Positions 8,729 through 17,711 of a stretch of DNA of 34,674 nt are shown piece by piece (the first letter of the stretch is position 1; each line of letters starts with the position of its first letter). Source of the stretch: Flavipsychrobacter sp. (lineage in GTDB: Bacteria > Bacteroidota > Bacteroidia > Chitinophagales > Chitinophagaceae); contig JAEUVY010000118.1 in the NCBI GenBank assembly GCA_016786565.1, positions 1-34,674 on the forward strand. The letters are read 5' to 3'. The notes beneath the pieces are model-generated. The model did not search any database and was not told the origin of the DNA. It saw nothing but the letters and a program-made list of their open reading frames with translations. A program made the position numbers and the translations under genes.

Positions 8729-9607
8729 TTATTTCAACCACTTATCGAGAGACGCTATCCCCTCCAGGAATGACAAATTCCCCATCTTTAGTTTCAGGCG
8801 GCTATGATCATAAACGGCAGCAAGCACCGTACCTGAAGCTGCAACCCGCGAGTAGCTACGCAGCAGGAACGATATTTCCTCGTCTGGACGTGGCGCTGTA
8901 AAGAACGTCACCAGGTGAGTGGGTTTGCCCGAAGCCCATACCTGGGCTACTCCTTCGGTGGGCACATTCTGACCAAGATACACCGTAGAGAAACCATTTG
9001 CCCTGATAATGTAATTAGTGAACATAAGCCCTACCTCGTGCCATTCGGCGGGAGGCAAAAACAACAAGAAACACCTTGACGTATTAGTAGCAGGCAATAA
9101 GCCATCGGTAGCGGCCATCAATTTCCTGCGGATAATGCACGAAGCAAAATGCTCTTGTGCAGGCACCGACTTATCGGTACTCCAAAACACACCGGTCTTC
9201 ACCAGGAACGGATAAACCACATTGACCACTGTTTCGTAAAACCCCATGCGTAGCACGGCAGCAGAAAACACCTTTTCAAAAGCCGCCTCATCAAATACCA
9301 ACATTGACGATATCATATCGTTGACGAACGCGGTGTTTGAACCGGAAGTATCTCCGTAATTCTCAGCCGCCTCGATGTACTCGTGCAACTGATCGTCAGA
9401 ATATGCAGCGATCTTTGATATCTTATGTCCCGAGGCCACCAGGGTAGCCACATTAAGCAAACGCTTCACCTGATCGTCATCATAGTACCTTCGGTTAGTG
9501 TCAGTCCTGTTCGGACTTATCAAACCATATCGCTTTTCCCATATCCTGATGGTGTGCGCCTTGATACCGGTAAGCCTTTCAAGATCGTTGATCTGATACG
9601 CCTTCAT
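8729..9607 (-). CDS. carH: MerR-family regulator with B12-binding domain (CarH/LitR-like photoreceptor)
   Basis: The 292-residue protein has an N-terminal MerR helix-turn-helix (QINDLERLTGIKAHTIRIWE, then YYDDDQVKRLLNV) and a C-terminal cobalamin-binding region. The CarH signature W-x9-EH is present (W142, E152, H153 in FWSTDKSVPAQEHF). The lower axial-ligand motif ExHxxG is present as EWHEVG (H190). In studied CarH proteins, adenosylcobalamin holds a DNA-bound tetramer in the dark, and light breaks it to derepress crt genes. By analogy this is the light-responsive repressor of its own operon (inference; B12-independent CarA-like action is possible). It is the first gene of the crt operon, with a strong promoter directly upstream, so autoregulation is likely. 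Confidence 0.85.
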   Translation of the reverse strand: MKAYQINDLERLTGIKAHTIRIWEKRYGLISPNRTDTNRRYYDDDQVKRLLNVATLVASGHKISKIAAYSDDQLHEYIEAAENYGDTSGSNTAFVNDMISSMLVFDEAAFEKVFSAAVLRMGFYETVVNVVYPFLVKTGVFWSTDKSVPAQEHFASCIIRRKLMAATDGLLPATNTSRCFLLFLPPAEWHEVGLMFTNYIIRANGFSTVYLGQNVPTEGVAQVWASGKPTHLVTFFTAPRPDEEISFLLRSYSRVAASGTVLAAVYDHSRLKLKMGNLSFLEGIASLDKWLK

Positions 9608-9629
9608 ACTTTGTTTACTTTTTACGATT

Positions 9630-9659
9630 CAAAATTAGACAATAAGTCGGTAATTCAAA
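9630..9659 (-). promoter_or_regulatory. Promoter of the carH-crt operon
   Basis: On the minus strand TTTG (9659-9656), 18 nt and TAATTTTG (9637-9630) match the Bacteroidota consensus TTTG / TAnnTTTG. The predicted start is near 9623, leaving a leader of about 16 nt before the carH ATG at 9607. Two overlapping copies of TGTTTTG (9667-9656) cover the -33 box and a third lies at 9710-9704, possible operator elements. The rest of the gap to 9978 is AT-rich and shows nothing else; no clear terminator for the glycosyltransferase gene was found. Confidence 0.75.
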
Positions 9660-9978
9660 ACAAAACACCCCATTTTGAGGATATTTAACAAAATAAATTT
9701 AGTCAAAACAATCTACCAATACAACATCCGTCACCCCATCTCAGATAAATAACAGCACTTGCAACTGAATCCATGAAACCTACTTTTATGACAAGCGATA
9801 CAAACAGCTGATCCGGGTTCAATATAGCCCCCTAAACAGGCTGTGACGGCATTCTTCGAAAGCAAACGCCTATGAATAATGGAAATTCCTGTACTGAGAA
9901 ATTAAGATCGGGGGTTTGCATAAATACCCTGAGATGCACTCAAGAATTGACCTAAGTAAACAACCCCTTGACGCCCCC

Positions 9979-10743
9979 TTATAGATTGCCGGAAGACGCG
10001 TACTGACGGATCTTGGCGTACTTAGCAAAGGCACTATATGCTGACAACCGGCAAATAACAAACCCATAATATCCGTCCAGAAAGCCCAACTTGAAAAAAT
10101 ACTCACTGATAAAATGCCATACAGGCGAAAAAATCACCTTTAGAACGCTTGCTGTCCGCCCCCGCCTCTGCGCATCAACAGCGGCCAACTCAGTGTATTT
10201 CTCAATTTTTTTCATATGTTCACCGATACTGGAAAAACTATAATGCAGCAGATCTCCGCGTAGAACAGAAACACCAAAACTTTCTTTTGAAGGTTTCCAG
10301 AATTCATGAACCATTTTCTCCTCCCACGCCCCTGATTTTCGGTTATATAGCCTACCCTGCAGGTCGGGATACCAACCGCAGTGTTTTATCCACTTTCCGC
10401 AATAATTAGTAAGACGCGGGATACGGAACAGCACCGTTGATGTATCGTCATTTATGGCCTGAATACTGTGTTTCAGCTCGGCAGTAAGCTCTTCATCAGC
10501 ATCCAGCGACAAGATCCAGTCGTTTTTGGCAAGCCCGGTTGCGAAGTTTTTCTGCTTTGCATACCCGTCAAATGCCCTGGTGACAAACCTGGCACCGAAA
10601 GACGCTGCAATTTCCTGTGTGCTATCCGTGGAGAAACTATCTACAACGATCACCTCATCGGCAATGCCCGCAACTGACGCCAGGCATCGGGCAAGGTTCT
10701 TCTCCTCATTGTACGTTATAACCACCACACTTATAGAAAGCAT
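9979..10743 (-). CDS. Family 2 glycosyltransferase, WaaE/KdtX-like
   Basis: The 254-residue protein has a GT-A fold opening: VVVITYNEEKNLARCL, then DEVIVVDSFSTDSTQEIA, and the nucleotide-sugar/metal motif LSLDADEEL (DADE at 81-84). GYAKQKNFATGLAKNDW and the GWYPDLQGRLYNRKSGAW segment are characteristic of WaaE-like enzymes that add a sugar to the LPS inner core. It probably acts at the cytoplasmic face of the inner membrane on lipid A-core. The exact donor and acceptor cannot be read from sequence. It stands alone, divergent from rplS. A small hairpin (CCCGC/GCGGG, 10760-10775) lies in its leader. Confidence 0.85.
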   Translation of the reverse strand: MLSISVVVITYNEEKNLARCLASVAGIADEVIVVDSFSTDSTQEIAASFGARFVTRAFDGYAKQKNFATGLAKNDWILSLDADEELTAELKHSIQAINDDTSTVLFRIPRLTNYCGKWIKHCGWYPDLQGRLYNRKSGAWEEKMVHEFWKPSKESFGVSVLRGDLLHYSFSSIGEHMKKIEKYTELAAVDAQRRGRTASVLKVIFSPVWHFISEYFFKLGFLDGYYGFVICRLSAYSAFAKYAKIRQYASSGNL

Positions 10744-10906
10744 ATAATATTTCTGTTTACCCGCCAGATAGCGGGCATAAAAATAGAGAATTGAAGACAG
10801 TAAAAAGGGCGGAACGAAGAATTTCGACTTTATCGAACTGATATTATTGTACTTTTGAGGTGACGGGATAGGGATATGGTGTGGAAAAATTAAAAAAAGA
10901 TGTGAT

Positions 10907-10942
10907 TTTGATTTTTTAATTCACATTGTTTACTTACCTTTG
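10907..10942 (+). promoter_or_regulatory. Promoter of rplS
   Basis: TACCTTTG at 10935-10942 is a full match to the Bacteroidota -7 element. The nearest TTTG (10907-10910) is 24 nt upstream, a slightly long spacer. The start codon is at 10965, after an A-rich leader (AAAAAATTATAAAAA) typical of strong Bacteroidota translation starts that lack a Shine-Dalgarno. Confidence 0.65.
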
Positions 10943-10964
10943 CAGTCCGAAAAAATTATAAAAA

Positions 10965-11333
10965 ATGGAAGCAGTAGCCTTTGTACACGAGCAACTTACC
11001 GCGAAAAAGGAATTCCCTAAGTTCAAAGCCGGTGATAACATCACTGTCAACTATAAGATCATTGAAGGTAACAAGGAGCGTATCCAGTCGTTCAAAGGCG
11101 ATGTATTGAAGCGCCAGGGCACAGGACATACCCAGACTTTTACAGTTCGTAAAATATCTGACGGTGTTGGTGTTGAGCGTCTTTTCCCTCTTTACTCTCC
11201 GAACATCGATTCTATCGTGCTGCACAAAGTAGGTCGCGTTCGTCGCGCCAAACTGTTCTACCTGCGCGAGCGTTCAGGAAAATCTGCACGTATCAAGGAG
11301 AAAAAACAGATCCACGCTTCTGCAAAAGCATAA
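10965..11333 (+). CDS. rplS: Large ribosomal subunit protein L19 (bL19)
   Basis: The 122-residue protein matches bL19 throughout: [54 protein letters not shown], then [19 protein letters not shown]. It binds 23S rRNA near the interface with the 30S subunit. It has its own promoter and a strong terminator, so here it is monocistronic; the trmD/rimM neighbours common in other phyla are absent. Confidence 0.98.
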   Translation: MEAVAFVHEQLTAKKEFPKFKAGDNITVNYKIIEGNKERIQSFKGDVLKRQGTGHTQTFTVRKISDGVGVERLFPLYSPNIDSIVLHKVGRVRRAKLFYLRERSGKSARIKEKKQIHASAKA

Positions 11334-11356
11334 TTTCAACACTTCCACATATTGGA

Positions 11357-11387
11357 AACGCCATCCACTCAAATGGATGGCGTTTTT
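11357..11387 (+). terminator. Intrinsic terminator of rplS
   Basis: An 11-bp perfect stem, AACGCCATCCA (11357-11367) with TGGATGGCGTT (11374-11384), has a 6-nt loop and runs into TTTTT. It lies 23 nt after the rplS stop. Confidence 0.9.
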
Positions 11388-11476
11388 GTTGTGTCCCTAC
11401 TCCACCCCACAGAACAAAATTGACACATAAAACCACACATTGAAACACCCCGCCGGCAAAAGGGGCAACAAAACAT

Positions 11477-11516
11477 AAAAAGAACAGGCTGCGGAAAACC
11501 GCAGCCTGTTCTTTTT
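11477..11516. terminator. Bidirectional terminator between rplS and giant gene 1
   Basis: A long perfect inverted repeat, AGAACAGGCTGCGG and CCGCAGCCTGTTCT around an AAAA loop, is flanked by A and T tracts so that it has a U-tail on either strand. It lies 17 nt beyond the stop of the minus-strand giant gene and backs up the rplS terminator. Confidence 0.9.
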
Positions 11517-11533
11517 ATTGGTATCTGTATGGT

Positions 11534-14500
11534 TTATTTCTGCAGATACAACTTTGCAGTTTTGCCCGTACCATCATCAAACCTGAAGTTGCAGAGATAC
11601 ATACCTGCAGGTAACTCAGATGGCAATGAAACCGATGTAGTCTTTTCAGTCAATTGATATTCACTAACAACTTTACCATCGTAAGTAAAGACAACAAGTG
11701 CACCATGTACATCAGACTCCACAGTGAACGATCCAGTGGTTGGGTTAGGATACAGACTGAATGTTGTAACCTCTTCCACACCTGAAACAGTTTCACCTGG
11801 TTTTGCCGCTACAACCGACACCACTTTCGAACGGGAACAACCGTTCATTCCGGTATAAGAGATCGTAGTACTACCTGCACTGTAACCTGTAACCACTCCT
11901 GTAGTCGAAACAGAACCTGCAATAGTCATCATTGTACCCGGAGCCGCTATTGAAGTATTTGCACTACTCCACACACCACCTGAAGTAGAGCATGAAAGCG
12001 TGATAGAACTGCCGGAAGACACTGAAGTAGGGCCTGATATTGTTGCAGGCAGTGTATTTACAGTAACAGCCTTAACCCTACGACAACCATTTGACATTGT
12101 ATAGCTGATATTCAGACCACCTGCCGTAACTGCTGAAACTACTCCGGTTGTCGAACCAACAGTGGCTACAGTAGTAGGACTTGAAGCCCAAAGGCCACCA
12201 GTTGTTTCTGACGTGAAAGTCTGAACATCTCCAACACAAAGTGTTGACGGACCCACAATTGCAGCCGGAGTAGGTATTACTGAAACGGTGCGGGTTGTGT
12301 AACATCCTGTAGTTGGAACTCTGTAAGTTAATGTTACCGTACCCTCAGCGACACCTGTCGCAAATCCTGACGTAGTATTGATGGTAGCAACCGATGTATT
12401 GCTGCTTGACCATGTAGCACTACCTCCGATCGTACCGGTGTACAAACTTGAAGAACCCTGACAGATAGCAGAAGACCCTGAAATAGGTGCTGGCAGATTA
12501 TATACACTTACAGGCATAGTATTAAACACTGTAGAACTCACACGGTAAGTGATCATAGACGTTCCGATGGCAACCGCTGTCACAACACCAGTTGACGCAT
12601 CTATAGTAGCTGCCCCTGTATTGCTGCTGGACCATGTTCCGCCAGGTACAATGTGCGAAAGAACAGATGTGGTACCGGCACACAGTGCCGAAGAACCTGT
12701 AATAGCAGCAACTGTGAATGCTCTGAGTGCGATACATCCTCCAGGCAATTTGTACGTTATGCGGGCTGTACCACCGTTCATACCTGTAAGCACACCGGTT
12801 ACCGAGTTAATAGAAGCTACGCTTGACAAACTGGTACTCCATGTGCCACTTGGGGTCGCGTTGGCAAGTGTAGTTGAGTAACCTTTACAAACTACGCTAT
12901 CACCGGTAATAGCAGCAAGACCCGAATATACCGTAAGTCCGGCAACTGCAGAACAACCTGTCGAAGCAGTATATGAGATAGTGGTAGATCCCAGCCCCAT
13001 GCTGGTTGCCACACCTGAAGTCTGATTAATAGTTGCCACGGCAGTATTAGAGCTACTCCATGTTCCTCCGGTTGTGGCAGACGAGAACGTAGATGTAATT
13101 CCCAGACAAATATTATTTGACGTTGCCGAAATAGCTTCCGGCAAAGGATTAACAGTAGTTGGAAGCGTTTTAAAACAACCGTTTGCAAGCGTGTATGTAA
13201 TAATTGAATTACCTGCTGTCAAACCATTTACAACTCCGGTTGACGCGTCAATTGGAGCAACAGCAGGCTGAAAACTTGACCATGTACCACCCGTAACCGC
13301 ATTGGTAAAGGTAGCAGAAGCGTCTTTACAAAAAGCTGAAGGTCCGGAAACCGAAGCAGGCGACTGATTAACAGTAACAACTGAAGTAACGTAGCAACCA
13401 GAAGCCGGAACATAATAACTGATGGTTGCGGTACCGGCCGTGAGTCCATTGACCATACCTGAAGTAAGATTAGCAGAAGCCACAGTTGTATCACTACTCA
13501 ACCATTGTCCACTACCTCCTATCGTACTGTAAAGCACTGTATAAGACTCGGTGCAGATACTTCCAACTCCTGTTATTGGCTCAGGATTTGCATACACAAA
13601 GAATGTTATAGGAGCATAACAACCACCGGCAATTGTGTAACTGATGGTAGCCGACCCCGGAGCCACACCGGTAACAACACCGGTTGAAGCATCGACAGTA
13701 GCGATAGACGTATTGCTGCTTGACCAAACACCACCTGAAGTAGGATTTGACAGAGTAGAGGTAAAGCCGACACATGCTTTAGGTGTCCCCGCGATACCAG
13801 GCACAGTGCTGTTAACAGTTACAGTAAGAGCACTTGCGAAACAACCGGTGGCTGAAGTGTACGAAATGGTAGATGTACCCACGCTTACAGAGCTCAAAAC
13901 ACCTGTAGATGGATTCACAGCAACCTGCGCAGGATTGCTACTGGTCCATGTACCGGATGCATCAGCGATAGAGAGAGTTGAAGTTCCACCTAAACACAAC
14001 GATGAACTTCCGGAAATTGAAGCCGGAGTTACACCCACTGTAACCTCAGCTACAGCAACAGCTGAACCGCATACGCCCGAAACAGTGTAAGAAATATTAA
14101 CGCTACCTGTGGCTACTCCGGTAACAACACCCGAAGCGTCTACCGTTGCTATAGCAGGATTTGAAGATGTCCATGCGCCGCCGGCTTCCGTATTGGAAAG
14201 CGTTGTAGTTGATGTTGCGCATACAACCATCGCACCCGAAATGGTACCGGCTGAAGGCAAAGCATTAACCGTAACGTGTGCTACAGAAACTGATGTACCA
14301 CATCCTGTTGTAACAGTGTAAGAAATGTGCGCATCTCCACCGGCAACACCCGTAACTACACCTGAAGAATTCACCGTTGCTGCGGCCATATTATCACTTG
14401 ACCATGCACCACCTGCAACTGAAGAGGTAAGCGTAGTAGTTGCTGACTGACACACAGTAAGCGTACCTGAAATGGTTCCTGAAGATGGCGCGCTATTAAC

Positions 14501-16936
14501 CGAAACAACCTGTGTAGCACTGGTTGTTCCACAGCCATTGGTCACTGAATAGCTGATAGTAGATGTACCCGCTGCAACACCGGTAACCATACCTGTTGCG
14601 TCAACTGTTGCAACAGCAGTGTTACCGGATGTCCACGCTCCGCCTGTAGCCCCATCTGATTCCAGATCCAGCGTACTACCCACACACACTGACGAACCTC
14701 CGGAAATAATTCCATGATCAGCCAGGGGATTAACCGTAACTTCCTGTGTAGAAAAACATCCTCCGTTTGAATAGGTGATATTTACAGTACCATCACTCAC
14801 ACCAGTCACAACACCTGTAGTAGCGTTAACAGTTGCGATAGAAGTATTATCTGAAGACCATGTACCACCGGTCACTGCGTTAGTCAGTGTAGTGGTAGCG
14901 GCCTGACATACAGTTGCAGTTCCGGCAATAGAACCAGGCTGCGTATAAACTGACAGAGCATGTGTTGCCGGAGTTCCGCAACCTGTATTGTAAGAGATCG
15001 TTGCTGCGCCTTGTGCGATACCTGTAACCAAACCTGCCGCATCAACAGTAGCAATAGTGGTGTCGCTTGAAAACCATGTACCAAAATTAACTGAATTCGA
15101 AAGTGACGTTGTTGTTCCGGCACAGAGACTGGCCGCACCGGTAATTGACGCAGGTGTATTTCCTACCGTCACCGTCAAAGTAGCGGAGCAAGGTGTACCT
15201 ATGTTATAAGTAATTGTAGTAGTACCGTATGCAACTGCAGTAACAACACCGGTTCCGGCATCAACAGTTGCAATAGCCGGATCAGCACTTGACCATGCTC
15301 CGCCGGCAGTGGCACTTGCCAACGCGGATGTAGCGCCGGGGCCACACAGAAGAGATGCCCCCGTAATAGCCGCCGGAGTGGCATCAACAGTAAGCATCTT
15401 TGTCACATATGGAGTACAACCTGTATTGTATGTAACCCTGACCGTACCGGCAGCTATCCCTGTGAGCATACCTGATGTACTACCTATAGTTGCTACAGCT
15501 CCGTTGCTTGTTGTCCAAACCCCGTAAGGCATAGCATTAGTAAATGGAATTGTATAACCCTCGCAAGTAGTTGAATCTGCTGTGATTGCCGACGGAGCAG
15601 CGGTAACTGTCACAACTTTGTTGGCAGCTACAGTTCCGCACGCGTTAGTTCTCGTATAAGTAATTGTGGATGTACCCGGAGAAATACCGGTCACTACCCT
15701 GTTTGTTCCGATCGTTGCAACAGAAGTAGTTCCGCTCTCCCATACTCCGCCCGACGGACTGCAATAGAGTGTGGTTGCGCCACCGGCACAAATATTTGTT
15801 GTACCACCCGTGATCGCGTTCACCGTAGGTGTAGAACTTACTGTAACAACTTTCGAAACACTTAAACCACAGGCCATCCTGTAATAGATGCGCACCGATC
15901 CATTCGATACGCCTGTAGCATCGCCAGAGAAAGTATCTATAGTCAGCCTCGTGTTGCTGCTTCTCCACGTACCGCCGGCTACACTGTCACTAAAAGTTGC
16001 AGGTGTACCGATACAAACAACATTCGGCCCAACGATAGCCGATGGAACCGCAGTCACTGTAACAACTTTAGTCGCTACATAAGTACCACAGAGATTAGAA
16101 CGAGTATAAGAGATCGTAGTAGTTCCGGGCGACAGCGCGGTAACTACGCGATTAGTACCAATTGTAGCGACTGTTGTATTACTGCTGGTCCAAACACCAC
16201 CCGATGGCGAACAGCTGAGACGGGTGGTACGACCTACACACAGTGGTGTTGCACCGCCTGTAATGGCGTTCACCGTAGGAACAACACTTACAGTAACTAG
16301 CTTGGTAGCATAAGAACCACAACCCATGCGATAAGAGATTCGCACTGTTCCGGCAGAAACACCATTGGCAACACCCGAATTGGTATCGATAGTGAGGCGC
16401 GTATTACTGCGACTCCATGTGCCGCCGGGAACAGAGTTGACGTAAGTTTGCGGTGTACCCATACAAATAAAATCTGCACCGGTTATGGTGCCGGCGCTTT
16501 GCGATACGATAATTCGTGTTGCGGAACTGGTAATAGATCCGGCAGTATTACAGGTTCCTGTTCCATCCCACGATATCACACAGTAGTAGTAGGTTGTATC
16601 CGACACAGTGATCGGAGGCACGTATGATGCTGTACCACCCGTAGTACGTGGGCAAGCAATGGTAGATGTGCTCACCAATGTTCCGGTAGTAGTGTCCTTC
16701 ACCGAATTGGCATACCACGATACTGTGAGCGTTGTACTAACCGGCGCACCCGTTCCGGTATTACATACATAGTACCTGAAATTTATTGCACTGGCTGTGC
16801 TACCAATACAATAAGCGCGGTTTGCCGAAATATCGCGCACCGCACTTGGCGTGTAAAGCCTTGCTGCAAACACCTTGCCTCCTACAGCACCGAGGAAGAA
16901 CAGCAGAAATAACGAGAGTAATCTTGCGTGTTTCAT
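11534..16936 (-). CDS. Giant T9SS-secreted Ig-like repeat protein 1 (21 repeats)
   Basis: The 1800-residue protein has a signal peptide (MKHARLLSLFLLFFLGAVGG, cleavage after VFAA). A conserved N-terminal module of about 120 residues follows (INFRYYVCNTGTG to YYYCVISW), shared by all three paralogues. I count 21 Ig-like (Big_2) repeats of about 70-78 residues, most with one Cys after the opening ITGxxxxC and one near the end (NGC/GGC). The last 75 residues are a T9SS type A sorting domain (SLYPNPTTGSF ... GMYLCNFRF ... KLYLQK), indicating outer-membrane export and surface attachment or release. It lies 51 nt downstream of a receiver-only gene under a sigma54-type promoter. No catalytic motif is seen; an adhesin or matrix role is inference. 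Repeats 1-2 are duplicated as 3-4, unlike in the paralogues. Confidence 0.9.
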   Translation of the reverse strand: MKHARLLSLFLLFFLGAVGGKVFAARLYTPSAVRDISANRAYCIGSTASAINFRYYVCNTGTGAPVSTTLTVSWYANSVKDTTTGTLVSTSTIACPRTTGGTASYVPPITVSDTTYYYCVISWDGTGTCNTAGSITSSATRIIVSQSAGTITGADFICMGTPQTYVNSVPGGTWSRSNTRLTIDTNSGVANGVSAGTVRISYRMGCGSYATKLVTVSVVPTVNAITGGATPLCVGRTTRLSCSPSGGVWTSSNTTVATIGTNRVVTALSPGTTTISYTRSNLCGTYVATKVVTVTAVPSAIVGPNVVCIGTPATFSDSVAGGTWRSSNTRLTIDTFSGDATGVSNGSVRIYYRMACGLSVSKVVTVSSTPTVNAITGGTTNICAGGATTLYCSPSGGVWESGTTSVATIGTNRVVTGISPGTSTITYTRTNACGTVAANKVVTVTAAPSAITADSTTCEGYTIPFTNAMPYGVWTTSNGAVATIGSTSGMLTGIAAGTVRVTYNTGCTPYVTKMLTVDATPAAITGASLLCGPGATSALASATAGGAWSSADPAIATVDAGTGVVTAVAYGTTTITYNIGTPCSATLTVTVGNTPASITGAASLCAGTTTSLSNSVNFGTWFSSDTTIATVDAAGLVTGIAQGAATISYNTGCGTPATHALSVYTQPGSIAGTATVCQAATTTLTNAVTGGTWSSDNTSIATVNATTGVVTGVSDGTVNITYSNGGCFSTQEVTVNPLADHGIISGGSSVCVGSTLDLESDGATGGAWTSGNTAVATVDATGMVTGVAAGTSTISYSVTNGCGTTSATQVVSVNSAPSSGTISGTLTVCQSATTTLTSSVAGGAWSSDNMAAATVNSSGVVTGVAGGDAHISYTVTTGCGTSVSVAHVTVNALPSAGTISGAMVVCATSTTTLSNTEAGGAWTSSNPAIATVDASGVVTGVATGSVNISYTVSGVCGSAVAVAEVTVGVTPASISGSSSLCLGGTSTLSIADASGTWTSSNPAQVAVNPSTGVLSSVSVGTSTISYTSATGCFASALTVTVNSTVPGIAGTPKACVGFTSTLSNPTSGGVWSSSNTSIATVDASTGVVTGVAPGSATISYTIAGGCYAPITFFVYANPEPITGVGSICTESYTVLYSTIGGSGQWLSSDTTVASANLTSGMVNGLTAGTATISYYVPASGCYVTSVVTVNQSPASVSGPSAFCKDASATFTNAVTGGTWSSFQPAVAPIDASTGVVNGLTAGNSIITYTLANGCFKTLPTTVNPLPEAISATSNNICLGITSTFSSATTGGTWSSSNTAVATINQTSGVATSMGLGSTTISYTASTGCSAVAGLTVYSGLAAITGDSVVCKGYSTTLANATPSGTWSTSLSSVASINSVTGVLTGMNGGTARITYKLPGGCIALRAFTVAAITGSSALCAGTTSVLSHIVPGGTWSSSNTGAATIDASTGVVTAVAIGTSMITYRVSSTVFNTMPVSVYNLPAPISGSSAICQGSSSLYTGTIGGSATWSSSNTSVATINTTSGFATGVAEGTVTLTYRVPTTGCYTTRTVSVIPTPAAIVGPSTLCVGDVQTFTSETTGGLWASSPTTVATVGSTTGVVSAVTAGGLNISYTMSNGCRRVKAVTVNTLPATISGPTSVSSGSSITLSCSTSGGVWSSANTSIAAPGTMMTIAGSVSTTGVVTGYSAGSTTISYTGMNGCSRSKVVSVVAAKPGETVSGVEEVTTFSLYPNPTTGSFTVESDVHGALVVFTYDGKVVSEYQLTEKTTSVSLPSELPAGMYLCNFRFDDGTGKTAKLYLQK
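11810..16490 (-). repeat. Array of 21 Ig-like repeats (giant protein 1)
   Basis: Repeats are about 210-230 bp each and well diverged from one another. Repeat 1 resembles repeat 3 (both contain SNTRLTIDT) and repeat 2 resembles repeat 4 (both contain VATIGTNRVVT), a local two-domain duplication. Repeats 5-9 and 12-21 align one-to-one with repeats 3-7 and 12-21 of giant protein 3. Confidence 0.85.
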
Positions 16937-16987
16937 ATTATATAGTTTTTGATTTTTTTCTTTTTGATGGTTTTTTAACTGTACCGG

Positions 16988-17386
16988 TTAACTGACAAAC
17001 AGGAATCTGTTTTCACTTATAATTTTCTCGGTGGCATAGCTCACCATCTCCAGTTGATTATCATCTTTCATTATATAGCCCGAAACGCCATAACGTATGG
17101 CCTCGATCACAACCTGAATATCCTGCTGAGCGGAGATCATGAGTAAATGAATATGTGGGTAAAGTATCTTCACTTCCTTCAGAACATCTAATCCGCTCAT
17201 TGGTGGAGCATCGAAATCGAGGAGGATGATGTCGGGCATAATATGAATGTTCGCCAGGCATTGCTCGCCGCTTTCAAATAAATAGATCTTCTTGAACCCC
17301 AGGTTCATAAGGTGTCTTTTGTAGAGGAATCTGCACATAGGACTATCATCCACCACAAACACCTTTAGTTCATTTCTGTTTTTCAT
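16988..17386 (-). CDS. Stand-alone receiver (REC, CheY-like) protein 1, co-transcribed with giant gene 1
   Basis: The 132-residue protein is a single REC domain with no output domain. The acidic pair is D13-D14 (FVVDDS), the phospho-acceptor D57 (IILLDFDAPPMSG), the switch Ser S85 (MISAQQD) and the conserved Lys K107 (IMKDD). ISAQQD and KDD closely match ISGQED and KDD in the receiver of the nearby sigma54 activator, suggesting common descent and possibly a shared kinase. It is the first gene after a consensus sigma54 promoter, with a leader of about 12 nt and 51 nt before the giant gene. It may relay or buffer phosphate in a feedback loop (inference). Confidence 0.88.
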   Translation of the reverse strand: MKNRNELKVFVVDDSPMCRFLYKRHLMNLGFKKIYLFESGEQCLANIHIMPDIILLDFDAPPMSGLDVLKEVKILYPHIHLLMISAQQDIQVVIEAIRYGVSGYIMKDDNQLEMVSYATEKIISENRFLFVS

Positions 17387-17408
17387 AATCTACGTTTTGA
17401 CCAGTATA

Positions 17409-17425
17409 TGCAACCGCTGTGCCAA
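17409..17425 (-). promoter_or_regulatory. Sigma54 (-24/-12) promoter of REC1 - giant gene 1
   Basis: On the minus strand TTGGCACAGCGGTTGCA matches the RpoN consensus TGGCAC-N5-TTGCA, with GG and GC exactly 10 nt apart. Taking the C of TTGC (17410) as -12, the start is near 17398, 12 nt before the REC1 ATG. Confidence 0.85.
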
Positions 17426-17479
17426 AACACTACATAATTGTATTTCATTCCTTTACACATTTTATTTGTTTTACTTTTT

Positions 17480-17492
17480 TCCATTCTATGGA
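17480..17492. promoter_or_regulatory. Putative enhancer (UAS) dyad upstream of the REC1 sigma54 promoter
   Basis: TCCATTCTATGGA is an inverted repeat (TCCA-N5-TGGA) centred 88 bp upstream of the predicted start. Dyads of the same 13-bp length and outer bases (TCC-N7-GGA) occupy the equivalent position at the other two sigma54 promoters. It is the probable binding site of the Fis-type helix-turn-helix of the activator encoded at 32374-33729. Confidence 0.6.
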
Positions 17493-17654
17493 CTTTATTC
17501 CAGAATAAACACCAACACAAATGGATTAACAAACCGATAGCAAGACAAAAACACGAGAAAAAACGCACGAAAACCGCCGGCAGTGATAAACGAAAAAAAT
17601 GAGGGTTCCCACCCTGCACAATAGAAATAAAATGATGAAACAACAGACCGATAC

Positions 17655-17691
17655 AAAAAAAAGAGAGCCACCCGCGAAACGGGTGGCTCTC
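17655..17691 (-). terminator. Intrinsic terminator of giant gene 2
   Basis: A 12-bp perfect stem (GAGAGCCACCCG at 17663-17674 with CGGGTGGCTCTC at 17680-17691) has a 5-nt loop. On the minus strand it is followed by eight T residues. It lies 20 nt past the stop at 17712. The rest of 17387-17654 holds the REC1 promoter and dyad in AT-rich sequence. Confidence 0.9.
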
Positions 17692-17711
17692 CGGCCATTC
17701 AAAAGGATCGA

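Noticed and set aside
10760..10775. Hairpin CCCGC/GCGGG in the glycosyltransferase leader as a terminator or riboswitch
   Set aside because: Only a 5-bp stem with no T tract and no larger conserved fold.
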